Shown here piece by piece: positions 36,125 through 44,132 of a DNA stretch of 64,000 bases. Position numbers and translations under genes: made by a program. The notes under the pieces are model-generated. The model worked only from the letters and a program-made list of their open reading frames with translations. It made no database searches and was not told the origin of the DNA. Source of the stretch: JBBREP01 sp963716525 (GTDB lineage Bacteria > Actinomycetota > Acidimicrobiia > IMCC26256 > PALSA-610); NCBI GenBank assembly GCA_963716525.1, contig OY970315.1, forward strand, positions 2,232,001 through 2,296,000, given 5' to 3'. The first letter of the stretch is position 1. Every line of letters starts with the position of its first letter.

Positions 36125-36961
36125 CTACTGGTCGAAGACGGTGGCGAGATTGCGTACGAGGGCGCGCCATTCGGGCGGCGCCTGCTGGGGGAGCGGGCTA
36201 CGCACGCTCAGGGCGTCGACGAGCACGGTCGCGTCGCCGCGGAGGCACGGCACGGCTTGCGGCGGCGGGGAGCTCGTGACGGTGATGGCGCCGGCGATTT
36301 CGACCGTGAACGTACAGCGCGGTGCAGAAGCGTCGACCGCGAACACGCCGGTGACGCGATCGGACTCTGGCCACGTGCGCGCCAGAAACGGGCCGATCGC
36401 AGCCGCATAGCGCAGACACGCGCTGACCTCGTCGGGCTCGGCGACGGGTGTGACGCCCAGCGGCACGGCCACGTCACGTTCATGCACCCAGCAATCCCAC
36501 AGTGCGTGATGCGCCAGGAGCCGCATCGATACGTGCCCGGCGGGCGACTCGGCAAGCAGTTCCCACTGCTCGCCGCGCAACGAAGCGAGCGCATCGAGAA
36601 AGCCGTCGTTCGACCGGACGAACTGCTCGAGCACCTCGCCCGGTGGTAGGCCGCGCAGCGGCTCGATCAGCAGCGGCGGATGGGCAGCCGGGTCGAAGTT
36701 CGCGAGCACCTCGGTGGGAGCACCCTGCAGTCCGGCGCGCACCGACGCCTCCCAAAACGCGTTGACGCTCACGAGATGTGCGGCGACGTCCTTGGTCGAC
36801 CAGCCGTCACAGCGGCTCGGCGCCTCCCACTGGGCGTCGTCGAAGGAGGCGAGCAGCGCTTGGAAGCGGCGCCGCTGCCTGGTGACGGTCTCGGCCTGAT
36901 CGTCATGCTCCCCGTCGATTGTCAGCGGTGCCGCAGTGCCGTACGTGGGGGCGAGCCGCAC
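36125..36961 (-). CDS. maleylpyruvate isomerase-family (MDMPI/DinB-like) mycothiol-dependent enzyme
   Basis: About 278 residues from GTG 36961 (start uncertain, no clear ribosome site). The N-terminal DinB-like helical bundle has 'ASFDDAQWEAPSRCDGWSTK' and 'DVAAHLVSVNAFWEASVRAG', with the usual metal His in 'VAAHLV', then 'MRLLAHHALWDCWVHERDVA' with the further His residues (H-x3-W-x2-W-x-HERD). The C-terminal domain is beta-rich ('CTFTVEIAGAITVTSSPP'). Proteins of this family use mycothiol, the thiol of actinobacteria, in isomerisation or detoxification; the substrate here is unknown. Divergent from the DMT transporter at 37052. Confidence 0.75.
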   Translation of the reverse strand: MRLAPTYGTAAPLTIDGEHDDQAETVTRQRRRFQALLASFDDAQWEAPSRCDGWSTKDVAAHLVSVNAFWEASVRAGLQGAPTEVLANFDPAAHPPLLIEPLRGLPPGEVLEQFVRSNDGFLDALASLRGEQWELLAESPAGHVSMRLLAHHALWDCWVHERDVAVPLGVTPVAEPDEVSACLRYAAAIGPFLARTWPESDRVTGVFAVDASAPRCTFTVEIAGAITVTSSPPPQAVPCLRGDATVLVDALSVRSPLPQQAPPEWRALVRNLATVFDQ

Positions 36962-37051
36962 GAACGGAACGGTAGCCGCGAAGCGACCGGCGGTCCCGGT
37001 GGACGGGGCCCGCGCCCTCCGCGGCCGAAACGGTGGTTGGATATTGGAGCG

Positions 37052-37936
37052 ATGAACCGCGATGTGCTGGCCACCGTTGCCGCCGGCCTGGCTGCGGCCT
37101 TCCTCTACGCGTTGAGCAACGTGTACCAGCAGGGCGAAGCCGAGCAGATCGACGACGAGCACACGATGCAGCTTGGCCTGCTCGCGCGCCTCGCGCGCCG
37201 ACCACGCTGGTGGATCGGCATGTCGTCAGATGTCGGCGGCTACGTGTTCGAGGCGATCTCGCTCGGTATCGGCAGCCTCATCCTCGTCGAGCCGATCCTC
37301 GCGATGTCGCTACCGTTCTCGCTGCTGCTCAGCCGGATCGTGCAGCACCGTTCGATCGACCGGACGGGGTGGATCTCCGCGCTGCTGCTCGCCAGCGGTG
37401 TCGGCTGCTTCCTCTACGAGGTCGCACCGAACGGCGGCGCGCAGACCGCGCCGCTGGGCTCATGGGTCGCGCCATGCCTTCCCGTGCTCGCGGTGATCGT
37501 CGCCTGCATCGCGCTCGCCCGTTCGGCGACGGCGGCACGCAAGGCGATGTATCTCGGCATCGCTGCCGGTGCGGCGTTCGGCGTCAGTGCCGTGCTCACC
37601 AAGGCTTTCGTGCACTACCTGGGTCAGGGCGTGTTCGCTTGGGTGCCCCACTGGGAGCCGTACGCGCTCGCGGTGTCGTCGATCGGCGGGCTCGTGTGCT
37701 CGCAGAGCGCGTTCCAGACCGGAGTGCTGCCCGCGGCGGTCGGCGCCGAGCAGGTGATGCAACCGGCCATCGGCGTGATACTGGGCGCGGTCCTCCTCGA
37801 CGAGCAGCTGTCGGCGAGCGGACGGCTCGACTTCGTCGTCGTGGTGCTTGCCGTGGTCGCGATGGCGTACGGCGTCGTGGGGGTCACGCGGGCCGAATAC
37901 AGCGAGATGCCCGAGCCGGCCGTCGACGGCACGTAG
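37052..37936 (+). CDS. DMT-superfamily (EamA-like) membrane transporter
   Basis: 294 residues with about nine or ten membrane segments. It opens 'VLATVAAGLAAAFLYALSNV' and contains the paired-repeat pattern of drug/metabolite transporters ('SLILVEPILAMSLPFSLLLS' in the first half, 'AVGAEQVMQPAIGVILGAVL' in the second). The soluble loop 'QQGEAEQIDDEHTMQLGLLA' lies after the first helix. Substrate unknown; similar actinobacterial proteins are annotated as DMT family or magnesium-transporter-like NIPA homologues, and the first-helix loop fits the latter. Start ATG 37052 behind GGAG (37046-37049). Confidence 0.75.
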   Translation: MNRDVLATVAAGLAAAFLYALSNVYQQGEAEQIDDEHTMQLGLLARLARRPRWWIGMSSDVGGYVFEAISLGIGSLILVEPILAMSLPFSLLLSRIVQHRSIDRTGWISALLLASGVGCFLYEVAPNGGAQTAPLGSWVAPCLPVLAVIVACIALARSATAARKAMYLGIAAGAAFGVSAVLTKAFVHYLGQGVFAWVPHWEPYALAVSSIGGLVCSQSAFQTGVLPAAVGAEQVMQPAIGVILGAVLLDEQLSASGRLDFVVVVLAVVAMAYGVVGVTRAEYSEMPEPAVDGT

Positions 37937-38002
37937 CGCGGCCGGAGCGGCGCACCGACCGCCGATCTCCGACATGACCTTCGCGAGCAATACCTTCTTC
38001 CT

Positions 38003-39481
38003 GTGACCCTCGTTCATCGCGTCCTGTATCCGAGTCCCATCGAATCGCTCGAGCACTACGTTGACATCCACGGCGCCGACGGCGTGCGCGTCGCGGAGCG
38101 TCTCAGCGCCGAGGAGATCATCGCCATCCTCGAGGCATCGGGCCTGCGCGGCCGCGGCGGTGCCGGGTTCCCGACCGGGCGCAAGTGGCGCACGGTGCGC
38201 GCCTACCGCTCCGACTTCGAACGCGCGTCCGTGGTGGTGAACGCAGCCGAGGGTGAACCGGGCACGTTCAAGGACCGCACGATCCTGCGCATCAACCCGT
38301 ACGCAGTGATCGAGGGTGCCCTGATCGGAGCCTGCGCGGTCGACGCTGACGAGGTCATCATCGCGACGAAGGCGTCGTTCACCGAGGAGGTCGCGCGGCT
38401 GCGGTCGGCGGTCGACGAGATGCAAGCGGCGGGTTGGTGCGAGGGCGTCGCGATTCGAGTGTTCGAGGGGCCGAAGGAATACCTGTACGGCGAGGAGACC
38501 GCGCTGCTCGAGGCGATCGACGGCCGTTTCCCGTTCCCGCGGATCACGCCGCCGTGGCGCCGCGGCGTGCGCGAGCTCGTGACGTCGAAGAACGACGTCT
38601 ACAGCGAGAGCGGGTTGTCCGCGCACGTCGAGATGGCAGCGGCCGACAACGACTCGCCGGCACCGCCTACGCTCGTCGACAACGTCGAGACGCTGGCGAA
38701 CGTACCCCGCATCGTGGCGCGCGGCGCCGACTGGTTCCGCACCGAGGGAACCGCCGCGTCGCCGGGCACGATCGTGTGTACCGTCACCGGTTCGACGGTC
38801 CGGCACGGCGTCGGCGAAGTCATCATGGGCACGCCGCTGCGCGAGGTGATCGAAGAGATCGGGGGCGGTGCTCGGCCCGGACGGCGGATCGCCGCGGTTC
38901 TCCCGGGGGTGTCGACCCGTTTCGTGCCCGGTGATCTGCTCGACACTCCCGTGAGCTACGAAGCGCTCGCTGCGATCGGCTCGGGTCTCGGCTCCGGCGG
39001 ATTCATCGTCTTCGACGACCACGACGACCTCGTTGCCGCCGCCGCGGGCGCGTCGCGGTTTCTGGCCGTCGAGTCGTGTGGCCAGTGCACGCCGTGCAAA
39101 CGCGACGGTTTGTGCATCGCCGAGCTGCTCGCGAAGGTCGCTCGGTCAGAAGCGACGGCCGACGACCTCACCGAGCTGCGCAGCAGAGTCGCAACGGTCG
39201 CCGACAGCGCACGCTGCTCGCTGGCGACCCAGCAGCAGACGCTCGTCGAGAGCCTGCTCGCATCCTGGCCCGATGCCGTCGACGCGCACCTCGCGGGCCG
39301 GACGGCCGCCGTCGAACCCGCGCTCGTCGCCGAGCTCGTGAGCCTGGCGAACGGCGTGGCACGTGTCGACGAGCATCATCGCGACAAGCAGCCCGACTGG
39401 ACGTTCGACGCCGCCTGGTCGGGACAGTCGCCCGCTTCCCGGCTCGGCGAGCACCGCGACCACCCGCACCTCGCGGAGTAG
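38003..39481 (+). CDS. NuoF-like NADH-binding flavoprotein (51-kDa subunit family), orphan
   Basis: 492 residues, GTG start at 38003. It has the FMN/NADH-binding core of complex I subunit F and NAD-linked dehydrogenases: 'GLRGRGGAGFPTGRKWRTVR', 'VVVNAAEGEPGTFKDRTILR' and 'YLYGEETALLEAIDGRFPFP' (the usual Cys before GEETAL is Tyr here). An SLBB domain lies about 255-310. The [4Fe-4S] site is 'SCGQCTPCKRDG' plus a fourth Cys in 'SARCSLATQQQ'. No NuoE or NuoG partner and no hydrogenase or formate dehydrogenase gene is nearby. The last 90 residues are an unusual extension. It probably oxidises or reduces NAD(P)H for an unlinked partner. Confidence 0.8.
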   Translation: MTLVHRVLYPSPIESLEHYVDIHGADGVRVAERLSAEEIIAILEASGLRGRGGAGFPTGRKWRTVRAYRSDFERASVVVNAAEGEPGTFKDRTILRINPYAVIEGALIGACAVDADEVIIATKASFTEEVARLRSAVDEMQAAGWCEGVAIRVFEGPKEYLYGEETALLEAIDGRFPFPRITPPWRRGVRELVTSKNDVYSESGLSAHVEMAAADNDSPAPPTLVDNVETLANVPRIVARGADWFRTEGTAASPGTIVCTVTGSTVRHGVGEVIMGTPLREVIEEIGGGARPGRRIAAVLPGVSTRFVPGDLLDTPVSYEALAAIGSGLGSGGFIVFDDHDDLVAAAAGASRFLAVESCGQCTPCKRDGLCIAELLAKVARSEATADDLTELRSRVATVADSARCSLATQQQTLVESLLASWPDAVDAHLAGRTAAVEPALVAELVSLANGVARVDEHHRDKQPDWTFDAAWSGQSPASRLGEHRDHPHLAE

Positions 39482-39585
39482 CCGACCGCGGCGCTGGGCG
39501 CCGGTATGCAGCGTACCGAGTGCTCGCCTTCAGATGGCCTTCAGACGAGGGATCCGGCGCCGCGATCAATAGCCTTGATCGTGAA

Positions 39586-41700
39586 GTGACGGAGATCCTC
39601 CCCGCCGTTCCCTCGGCGCCGAAGCACGCGCTCGACGACCGTGCGATCGTCGACACGCTGCATTGCGCGGTCATTGCGACCGACGCCGAGCTGCGCGTGG
39701 TGGCATGGAATCGCGCGGCCGAGCACCTGTATGGCTGGTCGAAACGCGAGGTGCTCGGGCGCAGTATGCGTGACGTGCTGCTCCCGGCCGCTGCCCTCGC
39801 TGACGGGGAAGACGCGGTGGCCGCGGCCAAGCGGGCTGGCATCTGGTCCGGCGAGCACTCGCTGTTGCACCGCGACGGTCACGTCATGCGCGTCGAGGTG
39901 ACGTTGCAGCCCGTGTACGACGAGGCGGGGGCGCTGATCGGGCTGGTCGGAGTGTCCGAGGACGTGACCGAGCAGCGGCTCGAGGCGCAACGCACCCGAC
40001 AGATCACCAGCCACCTCGCGCTGGCCCTCGAGGCCGGCGGGCTGGGCACGTGGCGCTGGGACATCGCAACCGGCGAGGCGCTATGGGACGCGAAGCTCGA
40101 AGCGCTCTTCGGCCTCGAGCGGGGAAGCTTCGACGGAACGTTCGACGCGTACACCGCGCTGCTGCACCCGGACGATCGCGACCGGGTGCTTGCCGCGGTC
40201 GACGAGGCGGTGCGTCACAACGCCAGCTACGTCGTCGAGCATCGCGTGATCTGGCCCGACGGGAGCATCCACTGGCTGCAGGGCAAGGGCCAGGCGATCA
40301 CCGACGACGCGGGCGAGGTTGTGGGCACGATGGGCTGTGTGGCGGACGTCACCGAGCAGATGCACGCCGCCGAGGAGCTCGAAGCCGCGATCACCGCCGC
40401 GCTCGGCGCTGCGGAGCGCGAACGGCTCAGCGCGCAGCGACTCGAGTTCATCGGGCAGGTCAACGACACGCTCGCCCGCTCGGCAACGAGGGACGATGTG
40501 ATGCGCAACATCACGAACCTTGCCGTTCCGGTCTTGGGAGACTTCTGCGCCATCTACTCGTTGCCCACGCCCGATGCCAAGGTGCCGGACACGTACTTCG
40601 CGCACCGTGATGCCGGCGTCGATGCCCGCCTTCGAGATGCGCACGAGCGCATGGGCTTTGATCCCGCGGTTGCCGGCGTCGTCGCGCACGTGATGCGATC
40701 GGGTGAGCCGGTGTACCTACCTCGACTCGACGAGACGGTCGTCGGCACGCTCGAGTTGTCGAACACCGCGCGGGAAATGCTGCAGGAACTCGAATTCGCG
40801 AGCGCGATCACCGTGCCGCTCATCAAGAACCGCCGCGTCACCGGCGCATTGCAGTTCTTGAATGCCGGCACGAGCCGCTCCTACACGGCGGCAGATCTCG
40901 CGCTCGCGCAGGCGATCGCGAGCCGCGTCGCGTCGACGCTCGAGAATCGTCGGCTTGGCGAGCAGCAACGTGAGATCGCAATGACCCTGCAGGCCAGTCT
41001 GCTGCCCACGATGCTTCCCGAGATTCCGGGTGTCGACGTCGCGGTGCGCTACTGGGCGGCCGGTGAGGGCACGGCCGTGGGCGGCGACTTCTACGACGTG
41101 TTCGCCGTCGACGACGGGCGCTGGGCGGCTGTCATCGGCGACGTGTGCGGTACAGGACCGGCCGCGGCGGCGCTTACCGGCCTGGCCCGCCACACGATCC
41201 ACGCGTCGGCATGGCACGGCGCCGCGCCCGAGGAAGTGCTTGCGCAACTCAACACTGCAGTGCTCCGGTGTGGCCAGCGCACGTTCTGCACCGCCCTGTA
41301 TTGCGAGCTCGTCCCCGAGCCCGGCGGCGTACGCGTCTCGGTGGCCGCGGGCGGCCACCCCTTGCCGATCGTGCGGCGCTCCTACGGAAAGTGCGAGAGC
41401 TTCGGCGAGCCCGGCACGCTGCTCGGACTGTTCGAGGACACCCGCTCCAGCACCACTTCCATGATGCTCCTGCCCGACGACTTCGTGGTGCTCTACACCG
41501 ACGGCGTCACCGACCTTCCACCTCCGCACGCGCTCGCGCCCGAAGAGGTATGCCAGCTGATCGACGAGGCAGTACCTACCCGGGCGACGGCCGACGAGCT
41601 CGCAGCCGCGCTCGGAGAGGCGCTCGGGTCGCGTGTTCCCTTCGCCGAGCGCGACGACGACATCGCGGTGCTGGTGTTGCGGGTGGCGCGGCACGCCTGA
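39586..41700 (+). CDS. PAS-PAS-GAF-SpoIIE (PP2C) phosphatase, RsbU/RsbP-like
   Basis: 704 residues, GTG start at 39586. PAS domain 1 about 20-125 ('CAVIATDAELRVVAWNRAAE', 'VGVSEDVTEQR'); PAS 2 about 145-265 ('HPDDRDRVLAAVDEAV', 'WLQGKGQAITDDAGEVVGTM'); GAF about 290-445; SpoIIE/PP2C phosphatase about 465-700 with metal-binding Asp residues in 'AVGGDFYDVFAVDDG', 'AVIGDVCGTGPAAAAL', 'VLYTDGVTDLPPP' and 'AERDDDIAVLVLR'. Such enzymes sense light, redox or energy through PAS/GAF and dephosphorylate STAS anti-sigma antagonists. The STAS proteins at 43743 and 48912 are natural targets. No membrane segment is visible, so it is cytoplasmic. Confidence 0.87.
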   Translation: MTEILPAVPSAPKHALDDRAIVDTLHCAVIATDAELRVVAWNRAAEHLYGWSKREVLGRSMRDVLLPAAALADGEDAVAAAKRAGIWSGEHSLLHRDGHVMRVEVTLQPVYDEAGALIGLVGVSEDVTEQRLEAQRTRQITSHLALALEAGGLGTWRWDIATGEALWDAKLEALFGLERGSFDGTFDAYTALLHPDDRDRVLAAVDEAVRHNASYVVEHRVIWPDGSIHWLQGKGQAITDDAGEVVGTMGCVADVTEQMHAAEELEAAITAALGAAERERLSAQRLEFIGQVNDTLARSATRDDVMRNITNLAVPVLGDFCAIYSLPTPDAKVPDTYFAHRDAGVDARLRDAHERMGFDPAVAGVVAHVMRSGEPVYLPRLDETVVGTLELSNTAREMLQELEFASAITVPLIKNRRVTGALQFLNAGTSRSYTAADLALAQAIASRVASTLENRRLGEQQREIAMTLQASLLPTMLPEIPGVDVAVRYWAAGEGTAVGGDFYDVFAVDDGRWAAVIGDVCGTGPAAAALTGLARHTIHASAWHGAAPEEVLAQLNTAVLRCGQRTFCTALYCELVPEPGGVRVSVAAGGHPLPIVRRSYGKCESFGEPGTLLGLFEDTRSSTTSMMLLPDDFVVLYTDGVTDLPPPHALAPEEVCQLIDEAVPTRATADELAAALGEALGSRVPFAERDDDIAVLVLRVARHA

Positions 41701-41710
41701 GGCGCGCGGA

Positions 41711-41740
41711 ACCGCGCCGCGCTTCGGGGCGCGGCGCGGT
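41711..41740 (+). terminator. perfect 12-bp GC hairpin after the phosphatase gene
   Basis: ACCGCGCCGCGC (41711-41722) pairs perfectly with GCGCGGCGCGGT (41729-41740) around TTCGGG, which includes a stable UUCG-type loop. It starts 11 nt after the stop at 41700 and probably ends that transcript; it also faces the csbD gene converging from the right. Confidence 0.75.
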
Positions 41741-41810
41741 CTCCGGCGATGGCGCTCCCGCGCGTGCCTCATTGACTGTCAGCACGCGCTCCCGCCATTG
41801 CGGTGCGGCG

Positions 41811-41999
41811 TCAGCGGGTCGACTTGTCCTTCACGGTGTCGACCTTGTTCTCCACCCAGTCCTTCGCGCCCTCGATCTTCTCCTTGACCTTGCCCGACAT
41901 CTTGTCGGCTTTGCCTTCGCGCTTCAGTTGCTCGTCGTTGGTGAGGTCGCCGGCAGCCTCTTTGGCGCGTCCCTTCATGTCGTCCATCTTGCCTTCCAT
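41811..41999 (-). CDS. CsbD-family stress protein
   Basis: 62 residues, very hydrophilic and helical: 'MEGKMDDMKGRAKEAAGDLT' with the family core 'NDEQLKREGKADKMSGKVKE'. CsbD is a SigB-controlled general-stress protein of unknown biochemical role in Bacillus, with relatives in many actinobacteria. ATG 41999 is supported by AAGGAG with correct spacing. Upstream (42086-42111) lies a SigB/SigF-type promoter pointing at it, which fits the known regulation of the family. Confidence 0.9.
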   Translation of the reverse strand: MEGKMDDMKGRAKEAAGDLTNDEQLKREGKADKMSGKVKEKIEGAKDWVENKVDTVKDKSTR

Positions 42000-42085
42000 G
42001 CGGTGGCTCCTTGGTCTTGTACCGGGATGCGGTTCCGGGGTGCTGTCCCGGAATGGGCACCTGTGCGTTCGGTGCTCGGCGCGGT

Positions 42086-42111
42086 GTACCCGTGTCCCAC
42101 CGTGGTCAACC
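42086..42111 (-). promoter_or_regulatory. SigB/SigF-type promoter for csbD
   Basis: On the minus strand GGTTGA (42111-42106), a 14-nt spacer, then GGGTAC (42091-42086). This matches the alternative-sigma consensus GTTT-N14-16-GGGTA known for actinobacterial SigF/SigB. Transcription would start near 42079, about 80 nt before the csbD ATG. Confidence 0.6.
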
Positions 42112-42115
42112 GAAC

Positions 42116-42141
42116 GTTTGTCGACCCACACGTGGGGGTAC
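42116..42141 (+). promoter_or_regulatory. SigB/SigF-type promoter toward the small membrane protein and encapsulin genes
   Basis: GTTTGT (42116-42121), 14-nt spacer, GGGTAC (42136-42141): a near-ideal match to the SigF/SigB consensus. It lies back to back with the csbD promoter, four bases apart. The first gene downstream starts at 42198. The encapsulin cargo gene follows 105 bp after that gene with no clear terminator or promoter of its own, so it may be read from here. Confidence 0.65.
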
Positions 42142-42197
42142 TGCCACTAGGCCAAAGAACCGGCGATGCCGTTCGCCGAATCGAGGAGATGTCGCAA

Positions 42198-42356
42198 ATG
42201 GGTCTTGTCGTGGTGTTACTCCTGCTCGCGTTGTTGTTTGGTGGTCTCGGATTCGCAGTGCACACGCTCTGGATCGTCGCGGTGATTTTCGCGGTCGTGT
42301 GGCTTGCCGGCTTCGCGTTCCGTTCCGGCGAGGGATCGCGTTGGTACCGCTGGTGA
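42198..42356 (+). CDS. small hydrophobic membrane protein (lmo0937/DUF5670-like)
   Basis: 52 residues with two membrane segments: 'MGLVVVLLLLALLFGGLGFA' and 'LWIVAVIFAVVWLAGFAF', then a short basic tail. The second segment resembles the 'LWTIAVILVILWLLG' helix of lmo0937-type stress-linked mini-proteins. ATG 42198 is preferred over 42189 because GAGGAG at 42183-42188 is then well spaced. It sits just after a SigB-type promoter, so it is probably part of the stress regulon. Function unknown. Confidence 0.7.
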   Translation: MGLVVVLLLLALLFGGLGFAVHTLWIVAVIFAVVWLAGFAFRSGEGSRWYRW

Positions 42357-42461
42357 TTCCTCCGGTGATGTATCGAGGTTCGCGGTAGCGCCCGCCCGAC
42401 GGCGACGCCGCGAGCAGGGCGTGGGTGCACGCTCCTGCGCAGCTACTGAAAGAAGGTGGGA

Positions 42462-42849
42462 ATGCCGGCAAGCACCACTCTGCACGAACCCGCCGACGTG
42501 ATCGGCATCGATGTCGTCGACCGGCATCGCGCGATCGTGTCCCTGGGCGAGGAGCTCGAGGCGGTCGACTGGTACGACCAGCGCGGCGGCAGCAACGACA
42601 GACGCGTCGTTGCGGGCGGTCCTCGAGCACAACCGCGACGAGGAGAAGGAGCACGCGATGATGACCCTCGAGTGGTTGCGGCGTCACGATCCCGTGCTCG
42701 ACCGGCACATGCGCACCTACCTCTTCACGGACGCGCCGATCACAGAGATCGAAGCCGGCGCGGAAACGGCAGGCGATGGCAGCGCAGGCGGCGGCAGCTC
42801 GGGCGATGGCGATCTGGGCCTGGGCGGCCGCGGGCCCAGCACAGTTTGA
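42462..42849 (+). CDS. encapsulated ferritin-like cargo protein (EncFtn), frameshifted
   Basis: Cargo of the encapsulin shell encoded next door: an iron-oxidising, ferritin-like protein that mineralises iron inside the compartment. Corrected length 128 residues. Helix 1 has 'IVSLGEELEAVDWYDQR' (Glu ligands and Trp37 of the EncFtn site). Helix 2 has 'LRAVLEHNRDEEKEHAMMTL' with the E-x2-H iron motif, followed by 'LFTDAPITEIEA'. A flexible Gly/Ser linker then leads to a C-terminal 'DGDLGLGGRGPSTV', which matches the encapsulin cargo-loading peptide (usual core LGIGSL). One extra base near 42590-42605 splits the helices. ATG 42462 has AAGG upstream, and the stop overlaps the shell ATG by one base. 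Confidence 0.88.
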
Positions 42850-43661
42850 TGCCTGAGCGATGGCGCCGGCTGGCGCCGGTGAGTGACCGCGCCTGGACGG
42901 AGATCGACACCGAGGCACAACGCACGCTGAGCCTCACGCTAGGGGCGCGCCGGCTCGTCGACTGGAGCGGTCCCCACGGCGACGACCTGTGCGCCGTGCC
43001 CACCGGCCGGCTCGCGCCCGGACCGGACGCGTGCGTCCATGAGCACACCGCCAAGTTGTTCCGCCGGCTTTCGATCCCACTGGTCGAACTGCGTGCCGAG
43101 TTCACGATCGCGCGCGCCGAGCTCGAGGCCATCGACCGCGGGGCGCGCGATCCCGATCTCTCGGCGGTCGTGGAAGCGGCCCGTAGTGTGGCCTGCGCCG
43201 AGGACAGCCTCGTGTTCAACGGCTGCTCCGATGTCGCCATTCACGGCGTCGGCGATGCATCGACGCATCCGGCGATCGGGATCACCGACGACTACGAGGC
43301 GTACCCGGCGACGGTCGCGCAGGCGGTGTCTGTGCTCCAGGGCGCCGGTATCGGCGGTCCCTACGGCATCGCTGTCGGTCCGCGGTGTTACACGGGCATC
43401 GTGGAGACCACCGAGCTCGGTGGCTACCCGGTGATGCGCCATATCGAGACGGTCCTCGGCGGAGGCCCCATCGTGCGCACCGAAGCCGTCGACGGAGCCG
43501 TGGTGATGTCGCAGCGCGGCGGCGACTTCGAGCTGGTGAGCGGCCACGATCTCGCCGTGTCATACGTCAGTCACGATGCCGGCAGCGTCGTGTTCAGGCT
43601 CGACGAGTCGTTGACGTTCGTCGATGCCACCCCCGATGCTGCCGTCGCCCTCCGCTATTGA
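42849..43661 (+). CDS. family 1 encapsulin shell protein (HK97-fold nanocompartment)
   Basis: 270 residues, the usual size. It begins 'RRLAPVSDRAWTEIDTEAQR', continues 'TLGARRLVDWSGPHGDDLCA' and 'FRRLSIPLVELRAEFTIARA', and has 'RSVACAEDSLVFNGCSD', 'AVGPRCYTGIVETTELGGYP' and 'FELVSGHDLAVSYVSHDAG', all conserved in encapsulins (linocin M18/CFP29 family). The protein self-assembles into an icosahedral shell that takes up cargo bearing the C-terminal peptide seen in the preceding gene. TGATG overlap with the cargo gene indicates coupled translation. A SigB-type promoter follows for the next operon, so shell expression is probably stress-linked. Confidence 0.93.
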   Translation: MPERWRRLAPVSDRAWTEIDTEAQRTLSLTLGARRLVDWSGPHGDDLCAVPTGRLAPGPDACVHEHTAKLFRRLSIPLVELRAEFTIARAELEAIDRGARDPDLSAVVEAARSVACAEDSLVFNGCSDVAIHGVGDASTHPAIGITDDYEAYPATVAQAVSVLQGAGIGGPYGIAVGPRCYTGIVETTELGGYPVMRHIETVLGGGPIVRTEAVDGAVVMSQRGGDFELVSGHDLAVSYVSHDAGSVVFRLDESLTFVDATPDAAVALRY

Positions 43662-43705
43662 GCCCCCAGCCGGCTCCGAATTCTCACGAATTGCCCAACC
43701 GTCGA

Positions 43706-43732
43706 GTTGTTGACGACCCACCCCAGGGGTAG
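43706..43732 (+). promoter_or_regulatory. SigB/SigF-type promoter of the STAS-RsbW-SigB operon
   Basis: GTTGTT (43706-43711), 15-nt spacer, GGGTAG (43727-43732), 10 nt before ATG 43743. If used by the sigma factor encoded in the same operon it would give positive autoregulation, as with Bacillus SigB and mycobacterial SigF. The short distance means a nearly leaderless mRNA. Confidence 0.55.
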
Positions 43733-43742
43733 AACACCCGAG

Positions 43743-44132
43743 ATGCCGATCGACGACAGTGCGAACGGGAATGAGAACGACCTCCGCCTCGTCACCGAGC
43801 GCCATGGTGCGGCGGCCGTGGTGCGGGTGAGCGGTGAGCTCGACGCCTACCGAGCGCCGGAGCTCGAGGATCTGGGCGCAGCGCTGCTCAACGAGGGGGT
43901 GTCGAAGCTCGTGCTGAACATGTCGGGCACGACCTTCCTCGACTCGTCCGGGCTACGGGCGATGGTCACGCTTCGCGACCGCATGCTGCATGCCGAAGGT
44001 GAGCTCGCGCTGGTCGATCCCACCGAAGCCGTGCGGCGCCTGCTCAGCATCACCGGACTCGACGAGCAGTTCGTCGTCGAGAGCTCCGACGACGTGCACG
44101 ATCCGCACGACGCCCACCGGTCGACGACGTGA
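43743..44132 (+). CDS. anti-sigma factor antagonist (STAS domain, RsbV-like)
   Basis: 129 residues. STAS fold: 'HGAAAVVRVSGELDAYRAPE', then the phosphorylation site 'TTFLDSSGLRAMVTLRDRM' (the first or second Ser), then 'GELALVDPTEAVRRLLSITG'. In partner switching the unphosphorylated form binds the anti-sigma factor and frees the sigma factor; SpoIIE phosphatases (39586, 46828) activate it. The acidic His/Asp tail ('DDVHDPHDAHRSTT') is extra. The stop overlaps the GTG start of the RsbW-like gene. Confidence 0.9.
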   Translation: MPIDDSANGNENDLRLVTERHGAAAVVRVSGELDAYRAPELEDLGAALLNEGVSKLVLNMSGTTFLDSSGLRAMVTLRDRMLHAEGELALVDPTEAVRRLLSITGLDEQFVVESSDDVHDPHDAHRSTT

